NCBI GenBank assembly: GCA_030374805.1
Contig: JARGSG010000224.1
Span: 124,001 to 188,000 of the forward strand
Length of the DNA stretch: 64,000 nucleotides
Reading direction: 5' to 3'
DNA from: Gracilaria gracilis
Taxonomy: Eukaryota; Rhodophyta; Florideophyceae; Gracilariales; Gracilariaceae
Part shown: positions 1 to 11,027 of the stretch, piece after piece
Numbering within the stretch: the stretch's first letter is position 1
How the letters are laid out: each line of letters opens with the position of its first letter
Notes under the pieces: generated by a model
Seen by the model: only the letters and a program-made list of their open reading frames with translations
Databases searched by the model: none
Told to the model about the DNA's origin: nothing
Translations under genes and position numbers: made by a program

Positions 1-495
1 GCGAGGTGCACCACAATATATACAAGGTGCACCGACGTCGATCTCCCATGCGGGCATGACGTCATCGGCTGTGCCCATGACCTACTGTCATGGGCCAGCA
101 ATGCTAAACTATCCTAGACTATAAATTAGAAATTAGAAATTATAAAATACAGAATACGAAGTGGGTACAGTGCAGCCAGCAAGGCGCACCAGTAGGCCCA
201 CGTGGCACCAACCCAGTGAGGTCTCATTGTACTACAAGCGTCGTTCTTTGTACTAGATGTTCTACTCTGCCATGAATGTGATGCCGAATGCGGTTCTAGA
301 GAGGTGCTTTAGAGACTCTGAACTGGTTTACATCAATTTTTATAAAGTATTATATTCTGACCTCATATGAGGCCAATTGACCTCATATGAGGTCAGTTGT
401 CAAATAGACACTAGATAGCGGGGGTTTAATTGTCCTAAAAGAGAAGCTACATTTGGGCAAACTCTCTGAATCTAGGCAAGATATTGTGATTGCTG
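1..495. other. Left-edge intergenic DNA, no gene seen
   Basis: No convincing ORF. The only structure seen is a pair of palindromic motifs at about 358-395, where TGACCTCATATGAGG is repeated with 5 to 6 bases between copies. Each copy is self-complementary around CCTCATATGAGG. It could be a dimer-binding site or a piece of a transposon end; nothing nearby decides. Confidence 0.4.
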
Positions 496-560
496 TACTT
501 CTTCTTCTTAATTGTGAGCACGACGTGCACGTTTATTACTCGTGACGCAAGGGGCTTGCT
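496..560 (-). repeat. Retroelement 3' tail (minus orientation)
   Basis: Read on the minus strand, this segment has an ACGTGCACG-type hairpin, then GCTCACAATTAAG, then (AAG)n. The same order (ACGTACG-type hairpin, GCTCATAAATAAG, (AAG)n) occurs at 37660-37708, and a related form occurs at 1848-1877. I read these as 3' ends of one non-LTR retrotransposon family, left by 5'-truncated insertions. This is inferred from similarity inside the window only. Confidence 0.4.
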
Positions 561-1314
561 TACGTCCCCCAACAACCTCTAATGCGTCCTCAACAAAACC
601 TAGTCACTGGCTGTAAATGTACAATTGTGTTACGCTCACTTAATGACCACATTGTTCTCCCGAAAACACATTAGACCTCTAAGGCAGTCTCGACTGCGTG
701 AGCATTTCGCTACCGATGTTTGTCGCGTTCCATCTCTTCTTCGTTCCTTGTACCACTTTGTTCGTCCTCTGAGCCCGTCGGCAGAGCGGCACACCACGAC
801 AAGGCGCTCTGCACGTACCACATTGCGCCGTACAAGAGGTTATGACGAATCTTCTTCACTTAGTCCTCGTTTCATTGGCGAAACTATGCAAGAGAGCAGC
901 CACTCGCTTCAAATTTTTGTCCGATCCTTATAAGCGCGTAATACAATCTCCGAAAGAAAACCCTGGAGAAAACCACAACATGGTTGCCTCGTTGGAGTTC
1001 ACTCTATGAGGTGGGGAAGACAGGGAAAAAACGGGGAGATCGGTCTCCAATGATCGGCTTGCAGCCTGCTACTTGCGTGCAGCTAGTCGGGGGTCTTTTA
1101 GCGACGTACCACCCAGGTCGACAAGCTGACCAAGTGCTTGGGTGAGTTTAACGACATTGCTGTACAAGCAAGAGATGTGATTCCATGAGGAACTTACCTC
1201 ATGCTCCCGCTAAAACAATCTAGTTATGTTTGGAAGTTGGTGTAAAACTTGCAAGCTAGCACTTTGCCATCCTTGGACTGTTTAGATTGTAGATAACATT
1301 CTACCCTTGCAGAG
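561..1314. other. No gene supported
   Basis: The only ORF here (625-933) has no recognisable domain and a composition like random sequence. It is probably old retrotransposon body belonging to the fragment at 1315-1665, but nothing can be aligned by eye. Confidence 0.4.
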
Positions 1315-1665
1315 ATGTCTTTTGACAAGCAATGTTTACTGGCACAGTTCTACTCAGAACACGTGCCCGAGCGGTATCCAGTGGCGTCATTTCTTGACAA
1401 GAAAGTAAAGCGTTTTACAAAACGGTGCGAATGCGGGACGACAGTGAAGAAGACTTGTAAGCACGTTGTTCTTCGATGTTCGCTAACAAACTCATCACGA
1501 CAAGAGCTCGTAAGAAATCTGCCTCCAGCCACAAAATCGTCCCTACAGAATCTGAATTCGACAGGAACCAAACAAATTCTTGGCCTTCCTGAAGACGAAA
1601 GGCTTCATTTAGAGCTTCACTTCAGTTTAGCAAATAGAAAACTGCTGTCCACAATAAAGAAGTAG
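1315..1665 (+). pseudogene. C-terminal fragment of a non-LTR retrotransposon polyprotein
   Basis: This 116-residue ORF contains a CxCG...C..H.....C pattern (CECG, then CKHVVLRC). Such a pattern closes many APE-type LINE polyproteins, after the reverse transcriptase and RNase H domains. No RT is left upstream, and a TAA lies in frame at 1294, so this is a 5'-truncated or decayed copy. A tail-like segment follows at 1848-1877. Family membership is an inference from the zinc-knuckle spacing; a short unrelated zinc protein is the alternative. Confidence 0.45.
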
Positions 1666-1847
1666 AGACAAACAATTGTGTGAACAATGTCAAAGTTTTG
1701 GTGACGAAGTGAGAAACTGCGATGCGTAGTTTCACAAACGGCGTGGAACCATCTTGCATTAGTGCTTTTTTGAGAAATACCAGGACGAAAGCGAACTCTT
1801 TAGTTAGCAAGAGAGTTACACCTTGTAGAACGGGACACGAGAGAATA

Positions 1848-1877
1848 AGCGTACGTATCTCATAAATGAGAAGAGAC
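1848..1877 (+). repeat. Retroelement 3' tail
   Basis: GCGTACGTATCTCATAAATG followed by AGAAGAG lies about 180 bp after the zinc-knuckle ORF at 1315-1665. It resembles the hairpin plus CTCATAAATAAGAAGAG segment at 37668-37708. It is read as the 3' end of the element that left the ORF fragment. Confidence 0.35.
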
Positions 1878-2044
1878 CTATGTACATGTACAAAACGATC
1901 AAGTGTCGAAACCGATGTTTATACTGATTAGATATGAGCCTTTTCGATGTCTAGAAAATGAGCTTGTAGACAAGCACGACACAACCAAAGTATGAGACAC
2001 CGGCTGATCTACGCAGTTCCCTCTATACAGGCTATGTTCTGCAA

Positions 2045-2652
2045 ATGACATACGCATTGCGCCGCGAAATTCAACGGCTCGGAAACAAAGATGCGACTTG
2101 GCGCCCTCGCTTTTACTTTGCGAAGGCACTTCGTGAATTTGAAAAACGCTGTTTCTTGGAGTATAAACGAAGACAGCCACAGAGTGAACTCGCTCCACTA
2201 GATCCTCCACCGCACGTGCGCAAACGCGTTGAGGCTGAAAGAATTGGGAACAACCAACGTCGCCGCCAGGGTGTGCAAACGACTCCGATGGAGATCGAGG
2301 ACCCACAACCATCCAATGTGACGCAAAGGACCCCAAATACTGGCAACGAAGTGCAAGCCAATCGATTTGCAGTGTTGAACAACAATGAAGCCCCCGCTGC
2401 GGAAGACTGGGACGACGACGTACCACTCTTGTCTTAAGAAGAGAGCACAACCACATCCGAGTAACCGTACCCCAACGACAATATGCCGCTTCCTCCAACA
2501 GTCGGTGAATGCCTCTCTGTCACACAAATCCTTGAGTACCGCATCCCCACCATCGATTACGTCCCTCGATCTATTCGAAGAGAACCGATCAATCTATTCT
2601 ACCACCTCCTTCATAATTTTACCACACAGCATGCACGGCTCAGATTCGCGCT
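2045..2652 (+). pseudogene. N-terminal coding part of the REL-type retrotransposon
   Basis: The frame starting ATG at 2045 runs 130 codons, rich in Arg, Gln and Pro, to a TAA at 2435. It continues past a second TAA at 2462 and stays open to a TAG at 2652. The part after 2462 (PPTVGECLSVTQILEYRIP) and the next frame (LFVTPKLVYRKNGKGEPR) read like one protein joined across a frameshift near 2650. It gives the region ahead of the RT fingers. No nucleic-acid-binding motif is obvious in it. Confidence 0.5.
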
Positions 2653-5373
2653 AGCTCACTAGACTGCCTCTTCGTCACGCCCAAGCTTGTCTACCGTAAG
2701 AACGGAAAAGGCGAGCCACGAAACCGCAACACTCCAACATTGCACCGATGCATTAAGCGAAGAATATCAATGGCCCTACAGGGGGAGGGGAATGCCCTAT
2801 TAGACGAAGCCCTCTTGGCCCACCTGATCCGCCCAAGAACTCCCCACCCGTCATCCTCCCCACAACACCTGCGGAGATGCCGGAAAGCGTTTTACGCAGG
2901 TGAATTTACCAAGGCTGTTACAGCTTTTACAAAACTCGGCCCACCTTCCCCACCCTCGGCAGCAGCCGCCAATGTTCTCCAAGAACTGCACCCAAGCCCA
3001 ACGACAGCGATCTCCCCAGATCCTCTCGAAACACTTCCAACTGCAATCCGTATTGGATGTGACCAAGTTCGGCGTGCACTACGATTCTTCTCCACTACGT
3101 CCTCCCCTGGCCCTGACGGTATGAGACCTTCGCTTTTAAAAGCACTGTCATCCATACCAGGAGGAACCTCTCCTGACCGTCCTATAATTGAGGAGATAAC
3201 AACGTTCATCAACGCAGCCGTCGCTGGGAAACTTCCGCCAGATTCGTCGCAATGGTTCGCAAATGGTACTATGTTGGGCATAACGAAACCCAACTCTTCT
3301 AAACTGCGACCCCTTGCTATGGGCCTAGTGTGGAGGCGGTTTATCGCCCGCATTCTCGCAACCGTTGCTTCTCGGGATCCTTCTGTCCAGTCCTACCTCT
3401 TGCCCCACCAACTGAGGGTGGGAGTGTCATGCGGAGGCGAGGCTTGGGTGCACACGGTACGCGCAGTAATCGAAAAACTGCGCGCACAGGACATTGTCGT
3501 GCTGAACATCGACGCCACCAACGCCTTTAATGCTATTGAACGACAAACGATTCTGCACGCAGTAAAGGCGCATTGCCCCGGAGTCGCACGATTTGTGCAT
3601 TATTGCTACGGCAGAACCATCCCTCTATACTTCGGCAAACACACTGTGTTCAGCCGGACTGGCACACAACAAGGAGATCCCCTTAGCCATTTGCTATTTG
3701 CACTAGGGCTCCACCCCCTGATCCTCAAGATAAAAGACACGCAGGACCCAGTACCCAATCTCTTCTACGCTGACGATGGTACTATTCTCGTCAAGCGTAG
3801 TTCGGCATGTAAGCTCATATCTTACATAGTGAACGAGGGCAAAAAGATAGGCATAGTGCCAAACCTGACCAAAACATTTGCGTGGTGGTGGCGCAGACCA
3901 CGTATTCCTCATTTTACGGCATTAATATCCACCAAACGGGCGTTTTTAGTAGTCGGATCTCCACTGGGACATGATGACGGCTGTAAGAACCTCCTGCGGG
4001 ACAAAAGACCGAAGACAGAAAACCTGTTCTCGGCATTGAAAGAGCTCAATGATCCATACATGGGCTACATGTTACTGCGATTCTGCGCAGGAGCCTACAA
4101 GATGACGCACGTTACCAGAACTACTCCGCCGCATATAACCAGTGCTAAAATCGCTTTCTTCGACAAAAAGCAGCGAGGAGTATTCGAAGACGTTCATCAT
4201 AAGGTGTCCACATCGGGCTGGAGGAGAGCATGCCTACCTCTCCGGCACGGAGGCCTGGGCCTCCCAATGGTCGTGTGGTCTGCTGCACCGGCCTACATAA
4301 GTTCAAGTTTGGCATCCTGGTCTTTGATAGATGCCGCTGTCACAAATGCTCTCTAGACATTCAACGTAGTACCTACACATGGAACCTCCCTTTCTCGAAT
4401 AATAGACGAGTTCCGTTTTCGGTGGTCCCTTTCTCTAGAGTTTGAGTCGGAATTTTTGGTGGCAAGGGCTACTGCAGAAGGATACATCGCCCATTTACAA
4501 CACGATTACCATGACGCGGTCGCTTATATCGCCGCTTGAAATGAAAATCCTACTCCAACCTCCACATCGACAGAAAGTCGGCTGTGTTGGGCGAGAGTGC
4601 GATCATCCAGAACTACGGAAACATCGCTGCATTTCTCTTACTTCATGAACAACCGAACAAACCCAAGCTGTGTTCTCGCTATTTGGAACACATTAGTGGA
4701 TATTAGACTTGGTGAGCGCTTGTATAGCGGAAACGAACTGTGTCCCCTGTGCGCAGGCCGGCAGTATCAGACAGTTCCGCGTTTGGACAGAAGGGGCTTT
4801 CATGCTTTCACGTGTCCCGTTGGTGTGGGTTCAACCCGCCGCCACAATCTGCTAAGAGACACTCTATATGCGCTACTGAAAAAGCCACCGCTCTGCGTTC
4901 AGGTTAAACGAGAACAACCGTTCGCTTCCGAAGCACACTTACTACCCCACCAACAGAAACGTTTGGATTTGGTCATAGACGATGTTCGGTTTGGAAACAG
5001 GCCGATTGGCATCGATGTAACAGTGGTCAGCCCTCACTCAAGTGTTTATCTTGTAAGCGCAGCTGCTCGCGCTGGCGGAGCGGCTTCGAAGGCGGAACAC
5101 TTAAAGACTGAGAAATACCGAAGCTTATGCACGTCCAATAACATCGAGTTTGTCCCGTTTGGAGTCGACGTCTATGGTGGCATGGGCGAGGCGGCTAAAG
5201 TGTTCCTGCGACGGAAAGCACAATGGTGCAGCCAAGTACGGGGATCTCAGCCAGGTAGGGAGTACCTGACAATCGCAGTCGCTTTAGAGCGAGTGCTCCT
5301 GCAATGTACAGCAGTGGCTGTAAATGGACGACGTGGGGCTCCGCTACCAGAGTCAACCGCCTTACAGATGTAG
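2617..5373 (+). pseudogene. Reverse transcriptase plus restriction-like endonuclease, two in-frame stops
   Basis: One reading frame, interrupted by TAG at 4354 and TGA at 4537, codes for both domains. The RT part shows SSPGPDGMRPS, LNIDATNAFNAIERQ (palm motif A), GTQQGDPLSHLLFALGL and FYADDGTI (motif C, YADD). The C-terminal part shows CPLC...DRRGFHAFTC...RRHNLLRD (Cys/His finger), then KRLDLVIDD...IDVTVVSP and KTEKY, the RxD...D...K layout of the REL endonuclease. The frame is the same throughout, so only nonsense changes separate RT and nuclease. It would have reverse-transcribed its RNA at a nicked target. Being host-repeat DNA, it is non-functional as it stands. Confidence 0.75.
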
Positions 5374-5475
5374 GGCCTCTCTAGACATGCAAAAAATTCA
5401 TTTCGTTCGTTCGTTCTATACCGGCCTTCCAGGCCAGAACACGCTCAGGGCAGCTACTCATGAAGAAGAATGACA

Positions 5476-6307
5476 CTGTCCATAATGGTAGGACAGTAGC
5501 CCGGTCGGAGCTGTTACATTATCATTGTGGACTTGCCTTCTTGTCGTTTTGTTGAAAGCTCTTCACGTCGCGCTAGGTTTGTTGTGAGACATCACGACAC
5601 AACATCATGTGAGAAGTGAGAACACCATTTTGATACGAAAAACGGTGTGGGTGATGACAAACCCAGGGACGCGGGGACAAAAACACAAAGCGAACGGGAC
5701 ACAACAGAAAATGCTCTCGATAGTACCAGCCCAACACGCTGTGTAGCGGTAGTAGGCAAGAGTCCGTAGTAAACACACAAAGTGCACAAAGTAGCAACTA
5801 GAAAGCGGAGACGTGTAGCAAACAGAAACCACAGCACGACCAAAACTATAGGTCTAGTGCTGGCAGAAGCTAACACGAAACGACAACAGAGAAGCGGCAG
5901 CTCTCTCTCGCAGACCCGAACGTAGGTCCCCTGTGGGGAACAACGCTCCCAGAGTCGAAGCTCGAAAAAGACCCAAGCAAGAGGTAGTGCACTCTGGGCC
6001 GTGTCGGGGAAAAGCGGGATACCAAGTCGCCAAAGGGGAAAGAAAAAGCTGAAGAGAGGGTATGGAACGACAGAGGGAAGCAAGACAGAGTTTGCTGTGA
6101 AGGAAAGTGGGGGGGGGGGGGGGGTCGTTCTGGAAGGAGAAGTGCTCTGGCCGGAGTTGGTCGAGATGCGACCGCTCCGGCCCTTTTATACGCAATCAAA
6201 CCTTCCAAACTAGACTCTAAACGAATTTCTATCTACAATAACCAATAGGATGCTGACTTGTGCAACATCTTTTCCGTCTCTGCCACTCACCGCAGAGGCA
6301 GTGGGAC
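5476..6307. other. Intergenic DNA with poly-G run, no gene seen
   Basis: The minus-strand ORFs at 5573-6208 overlap each other in several frames and have no domain. They are Phe/Leu/Ser-rich readings of biased sequence. A run of 16 Gs sits at about 6109-6124. A CCAAT motif lies at about 6242. Nothing else is supported. Confidence 0.4.
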
Positions 6308-6747
6308 TTAACCCTTTCAGCCCTGAAAAGTTATGTGTGTTGAACTAGACATAACTTTTGATTATGATTGGGTTTCCAGGAAATCCTGTGGGTGTTAGCC
6401 TGCCATGTGTTCACTTCGCTTATGTTTTGATAAGTAGACATAAGCAAGTGAACCTCATTGGCGAAATCCAGATTCAAAGCGAATCACAACCAATGACTGG
6501 CGCTATTGTGGAACCCCTGTATCTCGTTCAGGACGGTACTTTCCCCTCCTGCATAGTGTGCCTACCTGCAATGATGGCTTCTGACAATCTGGGAGCTACG
6601 ACCTGAATTTGCATCCAAAATGTGGGTCAATGCGCATGGCGACCGCTGCCGATCTCTACAAACACCCTACACCCGCCAAAACCCCTGGACTGTTCGTTCT
6701 CCGACAGGGTAGCGCTTGCGTCTGTCGGACATCATACACTCAAAAAC

Positions 6748-8783
6748 ATGGCTGAAGCAAAAACAGCAACAATAACTATCAGAGAGGACGGTTGCGAACC
6801 CAATGCCAGTGATACTGTTGACTGCAACTCAGAGCGTGCTGTACAGGCTTATTGTGAAGTGGAAGAGGACGAAGAATTCGTAGTGGAGGCTTTGGGTTCA
6901 AAGGAGACGAAAGTGTTGCGCAGAACAGTCCCATACTGCGCAAAATGGGTAGCATGCAGCGGACTTCACTTGGCCAAACAACATCTCATTCGTAGAACGT
7001 TTGCACACAAACGAGAACTTGGATTGTTTACTTTGTTTCTTAACACCTCATATTTGGACTGCATCAGAGCTTGGACGAGCAAGGAACTGGTGGAGCGAGG
7101 CAAACGAGCGAAAGCACTTCGCATGGATGAACTGCTTGCATACATGGGTCTGGAACTGGCGACTTCCGTGCACAAGTTAAATCGACTTCAAGACTACTGG
7201 AGTAATTCGGATCTACTTGGTATACCCTTTTTCAAAAAGGTTATGTCACGAGACACCTTCATGAACATAAGAAGCGCCTTACGCACATATGCTACATATG
7301 ATCCAAACATTGCCGTGGTGGATCCGCTGTGGCACAGCCGTACGCTTCTCGAACACTTTGCGCGAAATGCAGCGTCTCTGGCTGTGCCTTTGGGGGTGAG
7401 CTCATTGGATGAGAATACAATCAGGTGCAAGGGAAGAACTGCTGCACGTTCCTACATCAAGAGCAAACCGGTAAAGTTTGGGATTCGCTTCTATGCGGTT
7501 GTCGGTTGGTGTCATGCATACCTACATAGCCTGCAGGATAACGGGTCGGGGAATAAAAGCACGCAAACTCCGGTACAAAGATACACACATTTGTTCCGCA
7601 ACCTATGCAGTGCAGTAGAGCGAAAAATGGATGGCACCTTAGTGCCGAAAACACCGCTTCCGCTCTATGGTGTGCCCAAATGGCACACCAAATCCAATTA
7701 TATCCCTCAAAGGAGGCAGGGCGGCTCATGGTGATGGACAATTTCTATACGCGCCACGTTCTGGCGCGTCAACTTGAAAGCCTTAGTGACAAAGAATGTA
7801 AAGTTCTTGGTACAGTTCGATTTACAAACGTTGACGGCATAAATCGTCCTGCTTTGAGGGAAGCAGTTGAAGCGCTCAGACATGCCAGCAGAGGAGAGTG
7901 GCGCTTTGTGCAAATATTTGAAAAAGGCGAAGGGCGCAATGCTCCCAGAAAGGTTGCAACAAAGACCGGATTTGTCGTTTTCAAGAACCGGACCGTGGTT
8001 ACGTTCTACACTAATGATCTTGCAGATACCCCCAGTTCTCGCATTCACAATGCCGACGATCATGCCATCGCTTGTGTACACGGTCTTGCCCCTTTAGAAC
8101 GTTGGACGGGAGATGAATCACTTCGGCGGACCACCTTTCACGTTCCCGCCATCATCGTAGCCTACAATTTGTTTATGAATGGTGTCGATAGGTTTGATCA
8201 GTTCAGGTCGACATCAGCAACAGTACGCAAAGAACAGCGGGTGACAATGAGTTTGCTTACCTTTGTACTGGACGCCAGCATTATAAACTCTCACGCTCTT
8301 CTGCATGCCATCTCAAAACCAGGAGAAGCCATTCCGGACGCTCTGCTTTTGAAGCGACGAGTGATTCATCAACTGGTAATGGACCATGTGGAATACAACC
8401 AAACAAGAGCATCAATACTTCCATTGTCAGCCGCTGACAAATATGTTAGCCACAGAAATTTCGATGGTTCCTTTCCAGCAACAAAACATCTCCTTCTTGA
8501 AACTGAAGGACGGAAAAGCGTGCGCTGCATGCTTTGTTCGCTTCTGTCTAACCAGGGAGTTTGTCGGGGTTATAAAATGTATTCCTGCACTGTATGCCGC
8601 CGTGGATTTCATGTGAACTGCTTTACGATCTACCACAACGAAGAAAGCATACGCTACATTCGCCCCGAATTTTACCATGCCGTCATGTCTGCCAAAGCCT
8701 CCTTATCATCTAAGTACCACCGCAATAGTCACAACAAAGTTACAGCAAGTCTCGGAACAGCGAAGCTGCTGCGCAAGAAATAA
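6748..8783 (+). pseudogene. piggyBac transposase, one frameshift
   Basis: A DDE_Tnp_1_7-type transposase that would cut and paste the element at TTAA. The first frame runs from ATG 6748 to 7734; the second frame continues from about 7690 to 8783. Catalytic Asp candidates are D221 in SSLDENTIRCKG (codon 7408), the D of VMDNFYTRHVL (codon 7737) and the D of MNGVDRFDQFRS (codon 8187). The C-terminus has the Cys-rich finger CMLC...C...CTVCRRGFHVNC that binds the ends. The frames must be joined near 7690-7735, just before the second Asp, so this copy is broken unless an intron spans the junction. No clear GT-AG pair was settled. Confidence 0.85.
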
Positions 8784-8785
8784 AT

Positions 8786-9451
8786 TCATTCGTCTTTGAA
8801 ATCCATGTACGCCCCACGAACGTCCGGCCACGCTCTCCTGATTCCTTCAATCACGCAATCGGGGAGCTGAATCCTGTGTCCTCTGCCAAGGTACCCGTGA
8901 CGTTCATAGATAAAAGTTTTGTAAGCGTGCTTGCGAGCTAAATTGTTTTCTATCGCGTACATGCCGGTTACAGGGTATCGAGCTGTAGTTTTGGCTACAA
9001 CAAAAGGTCCTAGTTGCATCCAGTAACATGGGGTTCCTCCGCACTGGCCACATGCTACGTCTTCGTTATCTATCGTAATCTCCTCGATGAGAGCTGACGA
9101 CTGAGTGACATTGCGTAGATCGGGAGCCGAGAAACGTGTGATGGTGACTGGTGTCTGGTGGGGGTGAGACAGCGTTTGAGTTTCAGTGTTTCTCGTTTGA
9201 AGAAACCGCTCTTCATCTGGTAACATCAGAGTCTCTCCGGGCTTCTCTTTCTCTTCGTTTCCTTCCGTAACAGGGAAGATAATGTGGGCGTATAACTTCA
9301 CTAGGAACGGTGAGCGAATTACCAAAGCAAGATCGTGGCGGTAGCACATCGCAGGCATTCGTGAGCCTGCGTGTTTGCACTTGGTAGAATCCTTTAGTGC
9401 ACTCTGTGCGTCAGAACAGTTGAATGCATGACACGCTAACAAGTGTGCCAT
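8786..9451 (-). CDS. Accessory (passenger) protein of the piggyBac element
   Basis: A 221-residue ORF wholly inside the piggyBac TIRs, convergent with the transposase, with 2 bp between the two stop codons. The C-terminal half has CGQCGGTPCYWMQLGPFVV, then ENNLARKHAYKTFIYERHGYL and GRGHRIQLPDCVIEGIRRAWPD. The Cys pattern (CxxCxxxxC) suggests metal binding, and the tail suggests a conserved helical domain. I have a loose memory of similar domains in hypothetical proteins of algae and other protists but cannot name a family. ATG at 9451. Because it sits within the mobile unit it probably travels with it. Function unknown. Confidence 0.6.
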   Translation of the reverse strand: MAHLLACHAFNCSDAQSALKDSTKCKHAGSRMPAMCYRHDLALVIRSPFLVKLYAHIIFPVTEGNEEKEKPGETLMLPDEERFLQTRNTETQTLSHPHQTPVTITRFSAPDLRNVTQSSALIEEITIDNEDVACGQCGGTPCYWMQLGPFVVAKTTARYPVTGMYAIENNLARKHAYKTFIYERHGYLGRGHRIQLPDCVIEGIRRAWPDVRGAYMDFKDE

Positions 9452-9758
9452 TCAATCAACTGTTCTCTATCGTCAACCACACGCTTCACTTCCCAGTCCC
9501 AAATCTAATTGGTTCTCCTTATATCTATCGCTGTGGACGTAAATTTTTTCAGTGTTGAAAGGGTTAGGGGTGTTCCAGAAGTTTACGAAACTGAAAACTG
9601 GAAACCCGGAAACCACAATATTTCCAATCTGTTTTGCTCTGTTGTGTCTGGAAAGGTGGCTTGGACTTGGAAAGCAACGACCGGAAATCCGCGTAACGAG
9701 TCGATTCACCAGAACGTATGGACTGTAGGCGAATCAGCACAACGAAGACGAAAGAAAG

Positions 9759-11027
9759 ATGCCCATGCTCCGGGGACGCAGGCTTCTTCACTGGGCTCTT
9801 CTGCGGCGCCACAAACTACGGGACGCCTTCAAGCGTCGCGCAAAAGACCAGGGCTCATTGCAAAGAGCTTTCGTTTTGCTAGAGCTCCTTGTCAACCACG
9901 AGAAGAACGCCTTGCGTACAAATGTCATGAAGAAGGTGCTACCGCGACATAAACTAGATGTGAAGGAACACGTCAATGGACTAACTGCGGATCACTTCAG
10001 GCGCATGTACCGCATGTCAAAGGAACAATTCTTGCAGCTCTCAAATGTAATGAGACCATCCCTCCAAAGGCGACAACGCCAAAATTCTTCTGCGTCAGGA
10101 GCAGTAAGCGTTGAAGTGATGCTGTTTGTGACATTGCCTCTCCTGGCGGGAGCCAGTTACTTGGATGTGTGCTGGCCTTACGGTTTAGGACGCAGTACTG
10201 TGTACGACATATTTGAGGAAACGCTTTGTGCGCTCGACATGTTTCTACCGGAGATTACGTTTCCTGCAACGGAAGCACAATGTAAAGCGAACGCGGATAT
10301 GTTCTGCCGATTTCGACGATCTCCCATTTTTGGCGTAGTTGCGGCGCTAGACGGCATTGCTATCGAAATAACAAAGCCACGGCGAAGGGAAGTCAAGGAT
10401 CCTAAGAAGTATTATAATCGTAAGGGGTTCTTCGCGCTTTGTGTACAGGCTGCAGCACAAGCAGATTACAAATTCTGCTTCGTATCTGCGTCGCATTCTA
10501 GGGGGACACATGACTCCACGGCTTTTGCAGCAACGAGACTGTACGGTTTTCTTAAGGGTTTCGAACTACCTAATTGGGCCATGGTTGTCGCTGACGATGC
10601 TTACCCAAACGAGAACAGAATTTCAACTCCATATCCAGGAAGGGGTCTAACACGAAGAGAAGATTCTTTTAATGCATATCTTTCGTCTTGTAGGACTGTA
10701 GTTGAGCAAGCGTTCGGTATCCTGATATGTCGGTTTGGTATATTTTGGTCTGCGATTCGGTATCCACTCCACAAGGTAACGCTCATTATTATTGTTGCTT
10801 GTAAGTTGCACAACTTCATCATATATACTGCAGCCATTTCGTCATTCGAAACGATACCGAGCCATGAAGACAACAGCGTACACGATTTACCCGTCGTGCA
10901 CTTCCAAAACTCGCTGCACATGGAGGCAGAAAACATGCGTACAAGGAACCGAAAGAGAGAGACATCGGCTCAGAGAGACAATATTGCCCAGCGGCTACAG
11001 GACTTAGGCTATGTGCGACGTAGGTAA
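9759..11027 (+). CDS. Harbinger transposase (HARBI1-like DDE nuclease)
   Basis: A 422-residue DDE_Tnp_4-type nuclease, intact, about usual length. The N-terminus has a helical segment with LTADHFRRMYRMSKEQFLQLSN, as in HARBI1 proteins. The triad reads D198 in ALDGIAIEI, D279 in VVADDAYP and E316 in VVEQAFG. It would excise and integrate the element together with the Myb-like partner coded at 11782-13170. Start ATG 9759 (MPM); a second ATG follows two codons later. The frame has no stop or frameshift, unlike its partner gene. Confidence 0.88.
   Translation: MPMLRGRRLLHWALLRRHKLRDAFKRRAKDQGSLQRAFVLLELLVNHEKNALRTNVMKKVLPRHKLDVKEHVNGLTADHFRRMYRMSKEQFLQLSNVMRPSLQRRQRQNSSASGAVSVEVMLFVTLPLLAGASYLDVCWPYGLGRSTVYDIFEETLCALDMFLPEITFPATEAQCKANADMFCRFRRSPIFGVVAALDGIAIEITKPRRREVKDPKKYYNRKGFFALCVQAAAQADYKFCFVSASHSRGTHDSTAFAATRLYGFLKGFELPNWAMVVADDAYPNENRISTPYPGRGLTRREDSFNAYLSSCRTVVEQAFGILICRFGIFWSAIRYPLHKVTLIIIVACKLHNFIIYTAAISSFETIPSHEDNSVHDLPVVHFQNSLHMEAENMRTRNRKRETSAQRDNIAQRLQDLGYVRRR

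Larger units (their letters stand above)
2045..5475 (+). mobile_element. Decayed non-LTR retrotransposon with restriction-like endonuclease
   Basis: A single element of about 3.4 kb: an N-terminal coding part (2045-2652), a reverse transcriptase (about 2617-4356) and a C-terminal zinc finger plus endonuclease domain (up to 5373), with a 3' tail to about 5475. The tail holds a GGCCTTCCAGGCC hairpin and ends TACTCATGAAGAAGAATG, similar in style to other tails in the window. The combination of RT, CCHC-like finger and RxD...D nuclease places it with REL-type non-LTR elements (the R2/CRE/NeSL style) rather than APE-type LINEs. Two internal stops and a frameshift show that this copy is dead. The exact 5' end is not visible. 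Confidence 0.75.
6312..9563 (+). mobile_element. piggyBac-family DNA transposon
   Basis: The left end CCCTTTCAGCCCTGAAAA follows TTAA (6308-6311). The right end, read inward from 9563, is CCCTTTCAACACTGAAAA, a match at 16 of the first 18 bases. TTAA targets and CCC-starting inverted repeats define the family. Inside lie a transposase (6748-8783, frameshifted) and a convergent accessory ORF (8786-9451). On the right the duplication reads TTA at 9564-9566; the missing A is found after the Harbinger insertion (13375-13378 is TTAA). The element is about 3.25 kb, close to family size. The 436 bp before the transposase ATG hold only the TIR and leader. Confidence 0.85.

Noticed and set aside
625-933. 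102-codon ORF near the left edge
   Set aside because: Basic, Ser/Arg-rich, no domain, and overlapped by an equal ORF on the other strand.
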